The position numbers and the translations under genes were made by a program. Below the pieces are notes generated by a model, which did not search any database, was not told the origin of the DNA, and saw nothing but the letters and a program-made list of their open reading frames with translations. A DNA stretch of 64,000 nucleotides from Schistocephalus solidus (lineage: Eukaryota > Platyhelminthes > Cestoda > Diphyllobothriidea > Diphyllobothriidae): NCBI GenBank assembly GCA_017591395.1, contig WEDG01005296.1:1-64000 (forward strand). Direction: 5' to 3'. Below are positions 25,401 to 38,656 of the stretch, piece by piece. Position 1 is the stretch's first letter. Each line of letters starts with the position of its first letter.

Positions 25401-28400
25401 CTCGGGTAATCTTGAATGTTTACGTCGAAGAAGACTGCTACGGCCTAACGATACAGAACGACAAACGTGGACACTTGTCTCAAAAGGTGCCGGATAGCGA
25501 AGCGGAGCGGACTAAAGTGCGAGGCGTCAAAAGGTACAATTTGAACATCCACATATTCATCTAAAGGACAGTATTGCTACAGTGAACTTTCGGTCCTTGA
25601 ATAAGCTTGTATTGATAAACTAGGGTGTGTTGCGATCTCGCGAAGGCTGCTATCAGATGACATCATTTATTTACGCTCAGGCTGACGACAGTTAAAACTA
25701 CATTCACTCTTTTCCAATATTTTCTTCTTTTTACCTACTTATTTTCCTCGCATATTTTTTCTCATCCGTACGCGCTCAACCTCGGCGTAAAAAGAAGGAT
25801 GCGTAAATCGTTTATTTTAATTCTCTTTGCCCCCATGCACATCGGTTTGTACTCGATTTTTGCGTGAACATGCGGTGGCTTAAGATTGGTCGCCTTCTTT
25901 CCTTACAGTGGTTCGCAATAAGTTTTATCTGACTGGTCCGAGCAATCATTGTTGCTGTGAGCATGGTTATCAGGCGGAGCAAGCTGAAGGAACTTTGCTA
26001 GCCTTCTCATGTTCGGTGTGGGTGTGAATCGTTGTGCACTCTGCAATCTCGAAAATAACACAGAGTAAGCGCCATCGTTGTTTTGTGGCCATTGGGAACG
26101 ATATTCCTTAACTTCAAAAGGAGAAGATATGATCTCTGGAACAAGAATCTCATTGGCCTGACGTTTCGGATTCGCACTCGAACCCATCATCAGAGACCGT
26201 GGCAGATAAGGAAGCTAGAGGCACACGGTGAGCAGCATTTATAGAACGTGGTGGTCACGCGATCACATGCGTACTACAATTAGCAGCTCTCGCGATCACC
26301 GCTGGGGGGAGAGGGGGCACAATTTATGCGATTATAGCTCGGCCGTCCGTGTGCGAGTCGTTAATGGCCGCGATTGCATCATTCATCCAACAGCTTCTTG
26401 TTCCAGCGATCGCATCTTCTCCCTCTTACCTGCTTCCTAAAACTCACCTGCTCCATTCTAGGGTGCTTGAATGTTGTGCTGTGCTGTTCTGCCTCCCTAG
26501 GCCGTCAGTAGTTCCTCAAGATTTCTCCCGCCGATGAGCCACAGGACTTTGACGCCAGGCCTCTGTTGACCGCGCTTACAATAATGCTCGGAAAGCCAAA
26601 AGGCACAAATGTCTCCTTGGTGCAAAAAAACGTGTGAAATACTCTGCTCCTGGAAGGGTCGTAGTTTGCGATTGTGGTTTTCTAAGTGAATCACACCACG
26701 CCTCGAGTTTATTAAACAAATAGTCGGCAGATAGGATTTTTCTGTTAGCCGGCTCTACGGGCTCGGTAAACTACCACGGTCGTGAAGTGTTTTCCATCGG
26801 ACGGACTCTAATTCTCCGATTACACGTGCTTCTTCCCGATTGTTTTGGTTTAGACTGCTGGATTGGGTTTGCGAGGCAAACCTCTTGTATGCGGAGATCT
26901 GACAATTGTATCAGTAAGAAATTGAAAATTTGGTATGGTCAGTTGCACCGTCGTGAACGACGATGTACACCGCGAACCGCGCAGGGTGACGGACGCCAAA
27001 CAGTGATTTGACTGTAGATTAGTTGTTAGTGGATCAGACTTGTGCATCATCGCCTCTCGGTGGCCGGGCCGAGTCAGGACGACTTGCAGTGGAAGATGGC
27101 GCGGGTGGCTGACAAAACCGAACAGACCATATTGCCGTCTTACGCAGCATCTACCGCACTCTCGCCTCCCGGTGGCCGGTCATAGTCAGAACGACTGGCA
27201 GCGTAAGATGGCGCGGGTGGCTGACAAAGCCAAACAGGCCTTCTGCGTGTGGCACATGCTACCTGGTTTCTGCACAGTGTACCACGTTTTCGCAAGCAAA
27301 GGGGGTGTGGTTACGACTTTGTTTCTACCTAGACTGGAGTGCCCTAGAGACCGCATTCAGCAGGAGCAGTTAAGCCTGACTCTCCGTTGAAACACTAATT
27401 CGTACACTAAAATATCCCGGGGTGGTTCATACACGCCAGGATGTTCGCTCTCCGGTCACCTGCGTAAGTCACACTCACACAAATGTGTTACTTCGGTAGC
27501 GTGCATTTTTTCTTTTGTTCCATCATTTTGTGTGCATTGGAAGGCGTTTCCTCCAGAGGATGCCCGAAAATTTGAAATTCTCTGCTTATTTTGTAGGAAT
27601 AACGTTTTTCGTGTTTTTTTACATGAAGAAGGGGCGCCGCGGTTTTCCAGGACCTTGGAATTGCTCCAAAAGCTGTCATTAATTTGCTCATTGTGCGTAC
27701 AATCTACACATAATGCTGCGGCAAATTAACCCATACAGATTGCACTATTTTACGAGTACTCGCAAGCATTGTCATGTCGGCGCCGTAGATATATGGCTTC
27801 AACCTTGCAGAAATGACAGCGCGTGATTTCGAAACCCGACTTGGAAACAACTAACTGGGTGTTTTTAAAACTGCTGTAATTTCTACATTACTCTCTTTAA
27901 CTGCGCAAATCGAAGAAAACGCTATGTCATATAAAATGCCTTCCCTGCGGGATGTTTTACACAGACAACATAATTAATACGCGCAGCTTTGTTGTACTAA
28001 CTTTGGATGGTTTGGGTTTTCGCTTATTCATGAAAATGTTCTCTTGGTCAACTTGCATGGTTGTCTCAACTCTATTCCAGTGTCAGTGCTTCGGGTTGGA
28101 TCTGTAAACGATAGTTTTCCCAAAATCTCACCAACACAATGAAATGTGCGTAGCGGTGGCCTGCGCATGAATTCCTTTATAGTGAATCAGAATTGAACCG
28201 CATCTACCTCATTCTCTCTCCCCGATTGCATGTGCCACGCACCACCTGATTTTTCACATGAGCCGAAGTGCCGAAAGGAAGGGGTCTCACATAGTGCCGC
28301 GGAGTCCTCAACAAGGCAGCCGTTGCGATCTGATCCTCGTTCCACAGGAAGGTCGAATTACCACGCCAGCCAGTGATCTTTCAATTCACAACTTTTAGCG

Positions 28401-30431
28401 CGTCGCAGTGGTTTAAAACGCCTCAGCTTTATTTCAGTGGGGAATACGCCATCTCGCCATAAATGAAGTGTCCCCACTATCTTTCATTTTCTGTACACGA
28501 CGGGACGTGGCGACAGGCTCCGTCTGGCCTATCCACCACCAGCAGCAGCAGCGGTAAAAACATCTATAACAACAACGAATCCCAACCTGCCCCACTGTCC
28601 ACATGCATGTAGGGTTAAGGAAAGTCCCGTCGGATAAATCTGCGGTAGATCGTCCCTCCAAGCTGGGCAGTGGTTACTTGTGCATGTAGTGGTTTCTATT
28701 GGTGGTGACTTCTACGGCATATGCCCCACTCTCTTTCCGCACTTCCCAACGTGTTCAAAGTTCGAGGAAAAAGCTACTAAGATTTGGAGTGGGGTGGGGG
28801 TACGAATGACTTATATATACCCCTAACCAGGTCATGGGCACACGAATGGCTCGAAATACAGGTGGCCTTGCACCAACTTACAGATAAATTGTGGTTTTAT
28901 TTTAAATTTTTAGGGCTTGGGTTGGGACTATAATTAAGATTAGGACTGCGGTTTAGGGTTGTGTCATGCTTAGGGGGCTGACTACGCGGTCCTAACTATC
29001 CCGTCGGTCGGCAACCTTCCAGTGTGTTTGTGTGGAGTGCCTGACTGGTTGACTGAGAGTCAGGCTGCAATAGCTCCTTCCTAATGTGGCCTTTATGGCA
29101 TTCCCACGCAGCTGGGATCCGAGCCGCCCCTCTCTTGTGTCTTTGTTTGTGGTGGACCACAGTACGTGGACCTGCGCCCTCTCCCACCTCTGGTCTTCTT
29201 GACTCTGTCTTTACGCCGAGCCTAGGTGGGGGAGTGGAAAAGAAGGGGAGGTAGATGCATTGAAATTCTATGCTCATTATAATCTGGCGCTACTCACCGT
29301 CCCTGCACCACCCTCTTGTAGAGCATACGGTGAACATCGTTGGACTACGACGGTCGAACTGTCGTCATGGTAAGGAGACGGGAATATTTGTCTTTACTTG
29401 AATTATAGGCAGGGCGACCTTTATTGCGTGGGCGGGACGTTCATATTCCCATATCCTGTTTAGGAGACCATATAAGTCATCCTCGTCGGAATGGGCACGA
29501 CGGCACTGGCTTACTGGTCGGCGGCTGACCTTTCGTATGCCCTAAGCGAACCAATTTTTAATATTTCGTACATCATAAGGATTGGAGTCGTCATAAGAGG
29601 GCGTCCTTGCACTCAGCCGCCAAACCCAAAGAACAATCGAGTTATCCGGCCGGCAGTCGTTCAGGTCACGAGTTTTTGTCCGCCATTACGGTTTCAAACC
29701 CGGCATCATAATCAAAAGTCCACTTGTAGGAGCCTGGACGTTATAAATTTTACGAGTGGCGTCAAGCCTGCGTGAAAGATGGGAACTAACCGCGAAAAGC
29801 ATGTTACAGTAAAAAAAACAACCCCGGAGGCGAGAAGACCACAATTTCAGTATCCTTTCCTGTTATTGTGGCTGATGTTGTCTACTTTGCGCGAAACTAC
29901 ACCCCAATTAATCCCCTGCTCGTTATCTTCTTTCTTGTTTGTCTGCCTCCAGGCTGAAAACATCCTCCTGCGGGAGCCCTTTCCCTCCTCAGATGTTTTC
30001 ATCACCGACTTCGGCTTGGCCTCCGTTTTGACCGACACAAAGCCGCACAGGGAACTTGCCGGTACCCCTGACTACACCGGTAAGTCGCGTTTCCGAGCCA
30101 GCAACCAACCCCTTTATCTTGCGTCGCTTTCAGCGTTTTTTGTGTAAAAATGATATGACAAACTGTCAGCGTAGTATGATTCCATCGCAGCTTTTCCCGG
30201 GGTTCGAGCGTCGCTGCTGTCAGCCGTCCTCTTTCTTCCACCTTTATCTGGCTCTTTTTAATGTCATTCGGAACGATAGCCGATCGCTATCGAGTGTGCG
30301 TGTGCATGCGCATCTAGAGGCCTTCGATCTTATCTGATGCAGCTGCTGACTACTGGATGCCGAGGCATCCCGATTAATTTAGGCATGGGAAATTTCATGG
30401 GCACTTTTTAGCTCAACGAGGGACGTAAGTA

Positions 30432-30469
<38 letters not shown>

Positions 30470-33400
30470 TCTGAGGCAGGTAACGTCCTCTCGCAACCTG
30501 TGCACATGCGGAAAGTGTTTGGGTGGTGATGGGATTGCGTTATCTTGTCACGTGGATTCTCAGTTCAACAGTCGAATTATCAGTGCTGTTTTTTTTTTTT
30601 AAAGTACGAACTGAACTGGCCCCCAGCTTGAGCTCAGACAACTGCTTACGGAGTGCAGATTTCGGCATCGGAAGGAAAAACAATGGGTTTATACTTCTGA
30701 TCCGTGTGACCCGTAGCTCTCTCCTCCCAGGGCTGGATCACAGGCCCATCATGCGTTGGCTAATCTCCAAGATCTAACCCTTTCCACTGCCCGCAACTCG
30801 CAGTTTGTTTATACACCTTTACGTCTATGACGTATTACTGAACTACCGAGCTTGCAGCAGCCATCGTCAGACCACGCGCTGACTCAGCACAGTCCCCCCC
30901 CCCCTTCTGTAAAGCATAAACATCTGTGCACGGACTTGGCGTGCCTTTTGCAACGAATTCTCAGGACCGTCATTGGCTCACAGCCTCCCCCCTTTGATCT
31001 CCGTACGCACACTCGCTGGCCACCCGCTCCCCGCCCCTCTTCCCCGGCCCGCTTTCTCGCCAGGTGCACCTGGCCTCAAACCGGAGCGCTCTGGACCACC
31101 GGAAGGGAGCCCGATCAGACCCGAAGAAGGGGGCAGTCCTTGCGCACGCGGGTGCGCTAAGACACGCGAGTCCGGTAAACGAGAGGGACTCTGTTGCCTC
31201 GGCCTGAAACGACGACCAGGCGCGTGCGCGCACCACGTGGAATCGGGGGCGGGGCGAGGGAAGGTATGGGCTAAATGCGGTAGAGAAGGAGTGGGTGAAG
31301 GAGGGGAAAGAGAGGGATTGAAATCGTTCCTCCGTTCGACCCTCACAGCATGTTTAATAGATCTGACGTGGTTGCCAGTTGGCGATCCTCCTTCGGACTT
31401 CATGCTGTATAGTGCCCGTATCAACACTCTCCATCCAAGTGAGCGAAGTTTGGTTCATGCATTGACTGCGATGGTACGTGAGATACGGGTCCGTATGTCT
31501 GCGCACACGCCTGCTCTCAGTTGCCCTGACGTGATTTTACCTGTGAGAAGTGATGTGTGAGGAAGAAAAATGTGAGGTGCCTGCTTTGCGAATTTATCTA
31601 ACTGACCAACGTATGCGCCTGTCATCCTCGTCTCCCCAAGTAGTCCAGATCTTTTTCCAGTTCGATGAACGAACTGTCGGGTACTTCTGCCAATTGTATT
31701 CCCTTTCGGTATGCTATAGTGTGATTAGGGCAGCATGCATAAAGACTTAAGCTGCATCTAAAACCTGCTAGCAGATAGTCTCGAGCAGGTGTTTTCGAAC
31801 CCCCCCCCACAACAGACTTTCGTTCGGTCTTAAGAAGCTACTTCTTTAGCCTGGCGAATGAAGAACACCCTTCGGCAGGTCTTAAAACCGCTCATATTTT
31901 ACCCAATGAGCTGATGTTGTTTAGACGCCCATTCTTATCCACCGCGGGAATTTAGTGGGTAGCCTTTTGATTGGTCGTTTGGCGAGCACTTAGATGTTGT
32001 GCTACGTCACATAAATTCGCAACCCTTCACCGTTCCCGAAAGCATGGACCGTAGTAAAGGCTTCGCTTTCAGGTCTATCTCACCTACGTCCTCAACGAAC
32101 TCACATGTCCACCTGGGCCCCGGTGTGGTTGTTTGGTGCTTGTGTTGGCAGGGTAGACAAAGAAGGAAAAACTGTAACCTTGTGTCACACGGCTAACAGT
32201 TCCTCCTCTGGCTTTCAAGGCTTTTTCATAATTATAAACACCAGTGGTTCATTCGCTGCTCAACCCCCTCATGTTTAAACTCGCCTAAAGACATAACTCT
32301 GCACATCGTGGTCATGAAAAGGCATACTTTTAAAATATCATTTCACCTCATGAGTTCGGTGACTTGCTGTGAGCATGTGGTCGTTGGGCCCTCTAGATAT
32401 CGCCTTCCAGAGGCCGCAGACAACCAACTGACTGTTTCCGAATCTTTATTGTGGTAGCTGCACTGGGTCCGCACCCCAAGTAACCTCGTCGACTACCGGA
32501 ATGGAGTTGTGTGTGTACTGTGGTTCGGTCGGTAGGTGGGTGATGTTGTGGTGAGCGCAGACATGTGATTTATACCAGACCAGTCAGCCACCATGCCCTA
32601 TTTGATCGCCGCCAGTCCGCTTGGCGTAGTCTTGAAACTGGGCTACCACAGCACTAGGGAAAAAAGAGAGAGATAGATAAGTTGGTAAGACTGTTTCGCA
32701 AACCATCACTTCCTCCGTCACAGAGAAGCAGGCGTATTCGTCATGTTCGACAGATGACCTATCAACCGCCCTCCTGGCATCGATGGCGGCCGGAGGCGTG
32801 TTAGGGGATCGTGGGTGCCAGACGTTTAAACTAGTTTCTGGAGGGGAACCTCTCTTTAAGACTGTGCTGTGACGGGCCTCCACGTTGTAATTCTCGCGAC
32901 TGCGTATACTGAAGTACGCTTTGCTCTGAAGCTTTTGCCGTTGTCAAGGCCACATGCCACTCTCCAACCGGTGTGAATATGTTGAGTGTTTTGTGTGCTC
33001 GGCGTCTCCACCCGCGTCCGAAGCTGCTCCAACTTCGTTTCGGTGACCTTTACCTACCAGTCCCGACATCTCTGAAAAAAATGGTTCAAACTGGCTTCTC
33101 CTCTAAGGGGTGTGCGCGAAAACTCATAAACAGATCTCTCTATGCCTACCGCATCTTTCGTCTCCCCAGTTTATCGGCTTGACTAGTGCGATCTCGCGAC
33201 TGCAAGCTGCCACCCCTAATGAATCCTCAGAGTCGACCTGGGGTTAATTTATGTTTTGACGATCCACACCGGTTGGGGTGGAGGGCTACTGGGCTGTGTT
33301 TGCACTTTTTGAGGTGACACTGCCTAAAAGTCTTTTCCCTCCGTCCGTAAAACACTGCATGCAATTGCTCTCACCTCACAGTCGACGTGTGAAGGTAGAT

Positions 33401-36400
33401 AGTCACATTTTTTGTAAAAATTAACCCTGTTAAGGAGAAGATATTTGAGGGACAATGGAATCACAGGTTGGGATTCACCTGCGAAACCCCCCTATCCAAC
33501 AAAGATGGATTTGGAAATCTGGGCTATTATTTTGATTGCTGACTGCTTCAGCGCCTCTCAACTTTAAACCTGTCCTGAATATTTTAACGCAAAATGCACT
33601 TACAGATCACTTACGCGACTAGAAAGTACACCGCTTTCAAGTACACTCGATGGATAAGGAGGGTTTGTATGCGGCCCACGGGAGGGTAGGGAAATAGAAA
33701 CACCACAGCGTTTAATTCCAGCGAAATTATTGTTATCATTGAGGTTAATGTTAGAGTTTGAGGTGAGGAAATGAAAATAGATGCCTTTAAAATAATCTAA
33801 CCCATATCACCTCTTTATGTGGGGGTACATAAGATATTCTGCCCAACTCGTGATCCACAATCTACTATAAACACTTGTGGGTTGGGATGTGGCTGGCTGA
33901 CGATGAATAATACGTTGGAAATGCCGATTCTAGTCTCCTCTGTAGTTGTCGGTAGTGCTTTTCGATTGCCGACTACTGGTTACTGCATGACTACCTGCGA
34001 GTAATTTTAGACAGGCGAACCATTGTACGCCACCCCCGCGTGACCTTGAATACTCTTGATCACATCACATAAGGCATGGTATCGTCATTAAAAATTACCG
34101 GTAACGATACACCGCCCAAAATCAACTGTTGGCGAATCAGGTGTTCAAAGCGGCTGTTACGATTTTCGACCTTTGTTTAGGCCTGATGAAGCATCACTCC
34201 GCACAGATACATTCGCACCGAGCTATGCCTGGAGTACGCGCGTATCCGAATGAGCTTGGAGACTTGTCAACTATACTCGCTCATCGAGGGGTCTCTTAAA
34301 TGCTCTATGCGCTAGGGAGTCCCTCAAAGTTTCCCACTAGCGCCAGTCTACAGATCTCTCGCTGGAGTTGCCAGCCCGCCAGTAGCTGTGAAATCTTCCT
34401 TTCTTGAAAGCATTTTCTCTTCCCTACCTGAATTGTTTTTACGCTACTATGCCGGCCTGCAGGCATTGCATTTTACGGAACAAAAGTCCTATAAATTGCG
34501 ATCGTTAGCGTGGATGATACCTCTGTGGATGTCTCCGAATTTCATAGCAGAAATTTCAGAGCTAATAGCGCCGCTAGGAAATAAATTTCTGTTAAACGTG
34601 CAGATAAGTCCATTGTGATCACTAAGTACTCCGGGCATACCCAACCCCATGTGGTGCACCACCCTTCCGTGGAGCATACGGTAGACATCTTCGGACTACG
34701 ACGGTCGAACTGTCGTGTGTGTGTGTGTGTGTGCGTGTTGCGACCCGTAAACGCACCAGGTGATAAATGAGTTGGACCGACATGGGGGCCACATCAGGGC
34801 ACGGCAAGCGCTATTCGGGTTGCCCTCCCATAACAAATGCCGAACATGGGGGGTGTGGTGGCACGCCCAGGGGCGACTCCAGCCGCGCCAGCCACATGCA
34901 CCCTCTGCCGCCACCGGTATTCTTGACTCTTTCATGATATCGGGTTTGTGTGGGGGAGGAGGAGAGAGTGCGGTAGCTGCAGCGCAAAGCTACTCTCACT
35001 TAAAACTAATCCACGTGCAAGCCACCGTCCCTGCGCCACCTGCCTGTGGAGCATACAGTGGACATCGTCGGACTACCATGGTCGAACAATCAGACAACTG
35101 ACCGGCTCGGACAGTGGTCTGATTGTGTGGGTGGGGGAGAGAGTGAGGTTGAGAGCTCAGCGTATTTTCCTCACTATAAACAATCTGACGCGCTTGAAAC
35201 TATCACGGTGCGCTAAAAGCCGTGGCTTGGAAAGTTGCCAACTGACGGGATAACTCGGACCGCGTGGTCAATGTGTGTTTTTTGTGGAGTGGCGGACTGA
35301 GAGTCAGGTTGCAATTGCTCCTTCTTAATGTGGCCTTTATGGCACTCCCACTCCGTGGGATCCGAGCCAGGTGTGGTGGCACGCCCAGGGGCGGCTCCTG
35401 CCGCGCCAACCACCTGCGACCCTCTCCCATCTCCGGTCTTCTTGACTCTGTCTTGACACCGGGCTCAGGTGGGGGAGGAGGAGAGAGTGCGGTAGCTGCA
35501 GCGCAAGGCTACTATCACTTAAAATTAATTCACGCGCAAGTCACTGTCCCTGCACCACCTGGTGTGGAGCATACGGTGGACCTCGTCGAAATCGACGGTC
35601 GAACTGCCGTGTGTGTGCATTGGTATTTTAACCCAACGTCCAAATTCAGACGCATCGATAAATTGATTAATCGATTGACTTGACTCCTCTCACCTTGGGG
35701 AGCGTACGCGTGCCAGGAGGCTCAAACAACTGCGATTGCATAAGCGGGATAGTAATATTCGGCGCGTGTCATCTTACTGGCTGCACACTTAATAATGAGC
35801 GTCTTTCTTAATATATTATCAAATGAGCTGTTCCCGGAGAGGGAGATGGGGGGTGGAGAAAGCTTGAGATTGAGCCCCAGGACAGAACTGGACGAGTATG
35901 TTCCGTTACGCGATCGGTGAGCGCCAAACTACCACAACCAGAAGTGCCTATGCCACACATTCAGCCATTTGGTTAGCTGTTTAGGGTAGACCGCAGTAAT
36001 CTTGTGCCCGATCGGTCTGCTATACCTAGTGGAAACCAACTAGCCTGGGAACTGAACTTACCAAATAGATAGGGATAATTTCTCGAGTTGTTCTGTTGAA
36101 ATGGCTATCCTCGAGATTTCACTTTTAAAGCATATGGAGCGGTATAACACCAAACACAATGATAGTCTTGTTTACCCAGCGGGAAAGGTACTTAAACAAA
36201 CCACTCGGAGAATTTCCTCTTAAATTGAGCATATGCCTAAGCTTATCTGAAGACAACTAAGAAAAGTAGATATGAAATGCGCACCAATCAACAACTCCGT
36301 TTCGCACCCGACTTTTCTTCTTTAAAGGCGGGTTTAACTACTTGAATGGGTAGTTGGTTCGCAGAAGATCCCGTTAAGTGAGTAGTGTAAACTGCCGCGG

Positions 36401-38621
36401 ACAAATATAGAGACTACCCACCGATGGTAAGGTACCGAAATCACTTATCTAAAGTAGTCATATACACATTAGATGCAGGACACACGACAGTTCGACCGTC
36501 GAGTTTACCTATGTCCACCGTGTGCTCTACAACATGGTGGTGCAGGGACGGTGACTTTCGCTGGACACACGACACACTTGCGTGAGAAAGAACTCGTATC
36601 TTTGCACCTACCAATTAAAGAAGGACTGGAAATTCTCCAATACATACACTCGGGTGAAGTTCCCCTAAGCCGGCATTGTGATTTTCCTGCTGCATATATA
36701 ATTCTCAGGAACATGTACAACCCTTCTCAATTGAGAAACGTGCTACTGCTGACATCTATTGGCGTAAGCTCTAACCAATCACTAAGTCACTGTATAATTC
36801 TTAACGTATCCAATCCCGGCCCACTTACCGTACGTCTGACGATTTCTGGACGATCCATTGCTGAAAATATACAAAATAGACCAGTCTCTCTTGTTAAGGA
36901 ACTTCAAATCGGTAACTTGCATGTCTCGGTATGCCTGCATCTTAATTGTATGGCGCTCAGAATCGCATGGCAAATTAAGCTCTACACATTATAAGCAGCT
37001 GAGCAATGCAAATTAATATAATTCGTTATTTCTTATAGTTGTGTACTTTTCTTTCAAATCTCCACGGCTACTGCCACTTTTTTCATTTTTCCAGGACAAA
37101 GTTTGTTTCCGTCCAGCCGAGCATGCTTGCTTTATCGATCGCCGTGTGTTTTAATTTAAAAGTCAATTCGATAAAACCAGTTGAGTGTATCCACATTAGT
37201 CTCAGGCAATTTAACGGCATTAAATTGCTTCTTGTGCCGATATTTGAAAATTCGCTTGCGTCCCATCTTGCGAGTGTCTTTCGGATCGATTCTGAAAATG
37301 TTTATTCTTAAGGGTTTAGTCCAAGTTCGCGTATTAATTTTCTCGGAAATTAAACGAGGCACACAAGCTCTACGGGCATCGTCTACGGAGACTTGCAATT
37401 CGATCCTGAAGCTACGATATCGACGTCAACCACCAGATGTGTGACGTTAACTGGGTACTGTGCTCATCGATCTAGCCTGATTATAGGACAGCTCACACCG
37501 AAACATTTGTGCCTTAGTGCTCAAGCTATGATACTTATCCTTATTGGCCGCTTGCAGGTATACAAGCCTTCAACTGCCAAGCAAAGCTAGTTCCTTTCCG
37601 TCTGCGGTCAGGGGCTCTGTTGGTAAACATCATTAAGATATGGAATTTGTCAGTTGAATCCAGGCGACTTACATCCTTACAAAGGTGACCGCATTGTGAT
37701 CACCTAGAGTCAGTGCACACCTAGGCAACCTCGCGTTTTGCGTTCGCCGGACAATCGGCCTTCTCGTCTCAACCACGTTTTTGTGAGGTTTTTCAACTGA
37801 TTACTTTTATGTATCAACCGCGCAATACAACTAACGCTGCCTTCTAGGAAGTTACGCTGGTTCTGTTTTGCCTGTACTAAGGCCTTGTTCTTGCTAGTCA
37901 TGAGTTCGAATCCCATCAGAGTCAGCGAGTTTTTCACAACTGGGTTAATTGAACTATGCAACTCTACAAAAAGCACATATTAGAAGACCTTATCTTTGCT
38001 GATAAGGTCAGCATTCAGTCCTAATTAGGCTGACGGCCTCGGCCGCGGGACTTGCCCTTTACCTTCAAACCAAAGGCCATTTGGCTCTGTCAACTTGGCT
38101 ACGACTGCCTCTGATGATGGGTTTGCGTGAGAATTCGAAACGTCAGGCCAATAAACTACTTGTTCCAGCGATCACATCTTATTCTTATTCTTCTGAACGT
38201 ACCCTACCCAGGGGTACTTGTAGAATTAAATGGCTGTTTATCTCGTGATTTTTGAGGGCATTGCCTTAACCTCTATTTTATTCTTAATATTTTCCTTTTA
38301 CTCCCGTCTTCAATCCCCCCTCTCGTTCATTCTTGGTCCCAGTCTTATTTTCTGCTTTCCTTTATCATATCCACCGCTTCTTTCATTTGCTTTACTATAT
38401 ACTGATCACCTTTTCAAAATTTATTCTCGCTCTTTTCATCGTCCCAAACTGTTGGTGTTCAGCTGCGTGGCCGTTTGAACCATTGCGCCTTATTCTAGTC
38501 GCGAAGTTACGCATAGTGATGCTAGTAAGCACCAGTTCTAGCTTTTAGACCCGTTAGATTTCGGATCCCAATTGCTGCTGCTCCTATCACCAACACCACA
38601 CCCCTGCTGCTGCTGCTGCTG

Positions 38622-38656
<35 letters not shown>

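Larger units (their letters stand above)
17055..29952 (+). other. Kinase intron 2 (12.9 kb, repeat-filled)
   Basis: No exon of a second gene was recognised. It holds telomere-core inverted-repeat elements (20152-20475, about 24040-24220, 28804-29484), a tandem unit with a tRNA-Arg-like module (23446-23830), a 112-base tandem duplication (27050-27245), a retroposon 3' fragment (about 25905-26205), a GC-rich stretch (about 20540-21160) and a C14 tract (22582-22595). From 17055 to 19846 I see only unassigned AT-rich sequence. Open frames at 20549-21221 and 21452-21817 do not resemble known proteins. Confidence 0.75.

Noticed and set aside
30973..31560. 195-residue frame possibly encoding a protein
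   Set aside because: Overlaps an equally long frame on the other strand. GC-rich DNA has few stops, and no domain or splice context was found.
36473..36994. 173-residue open frame
   Set aside because: It starts inside a reversed family-G repeat tail and runs on into unrelated sequence, with no motif; accidental.
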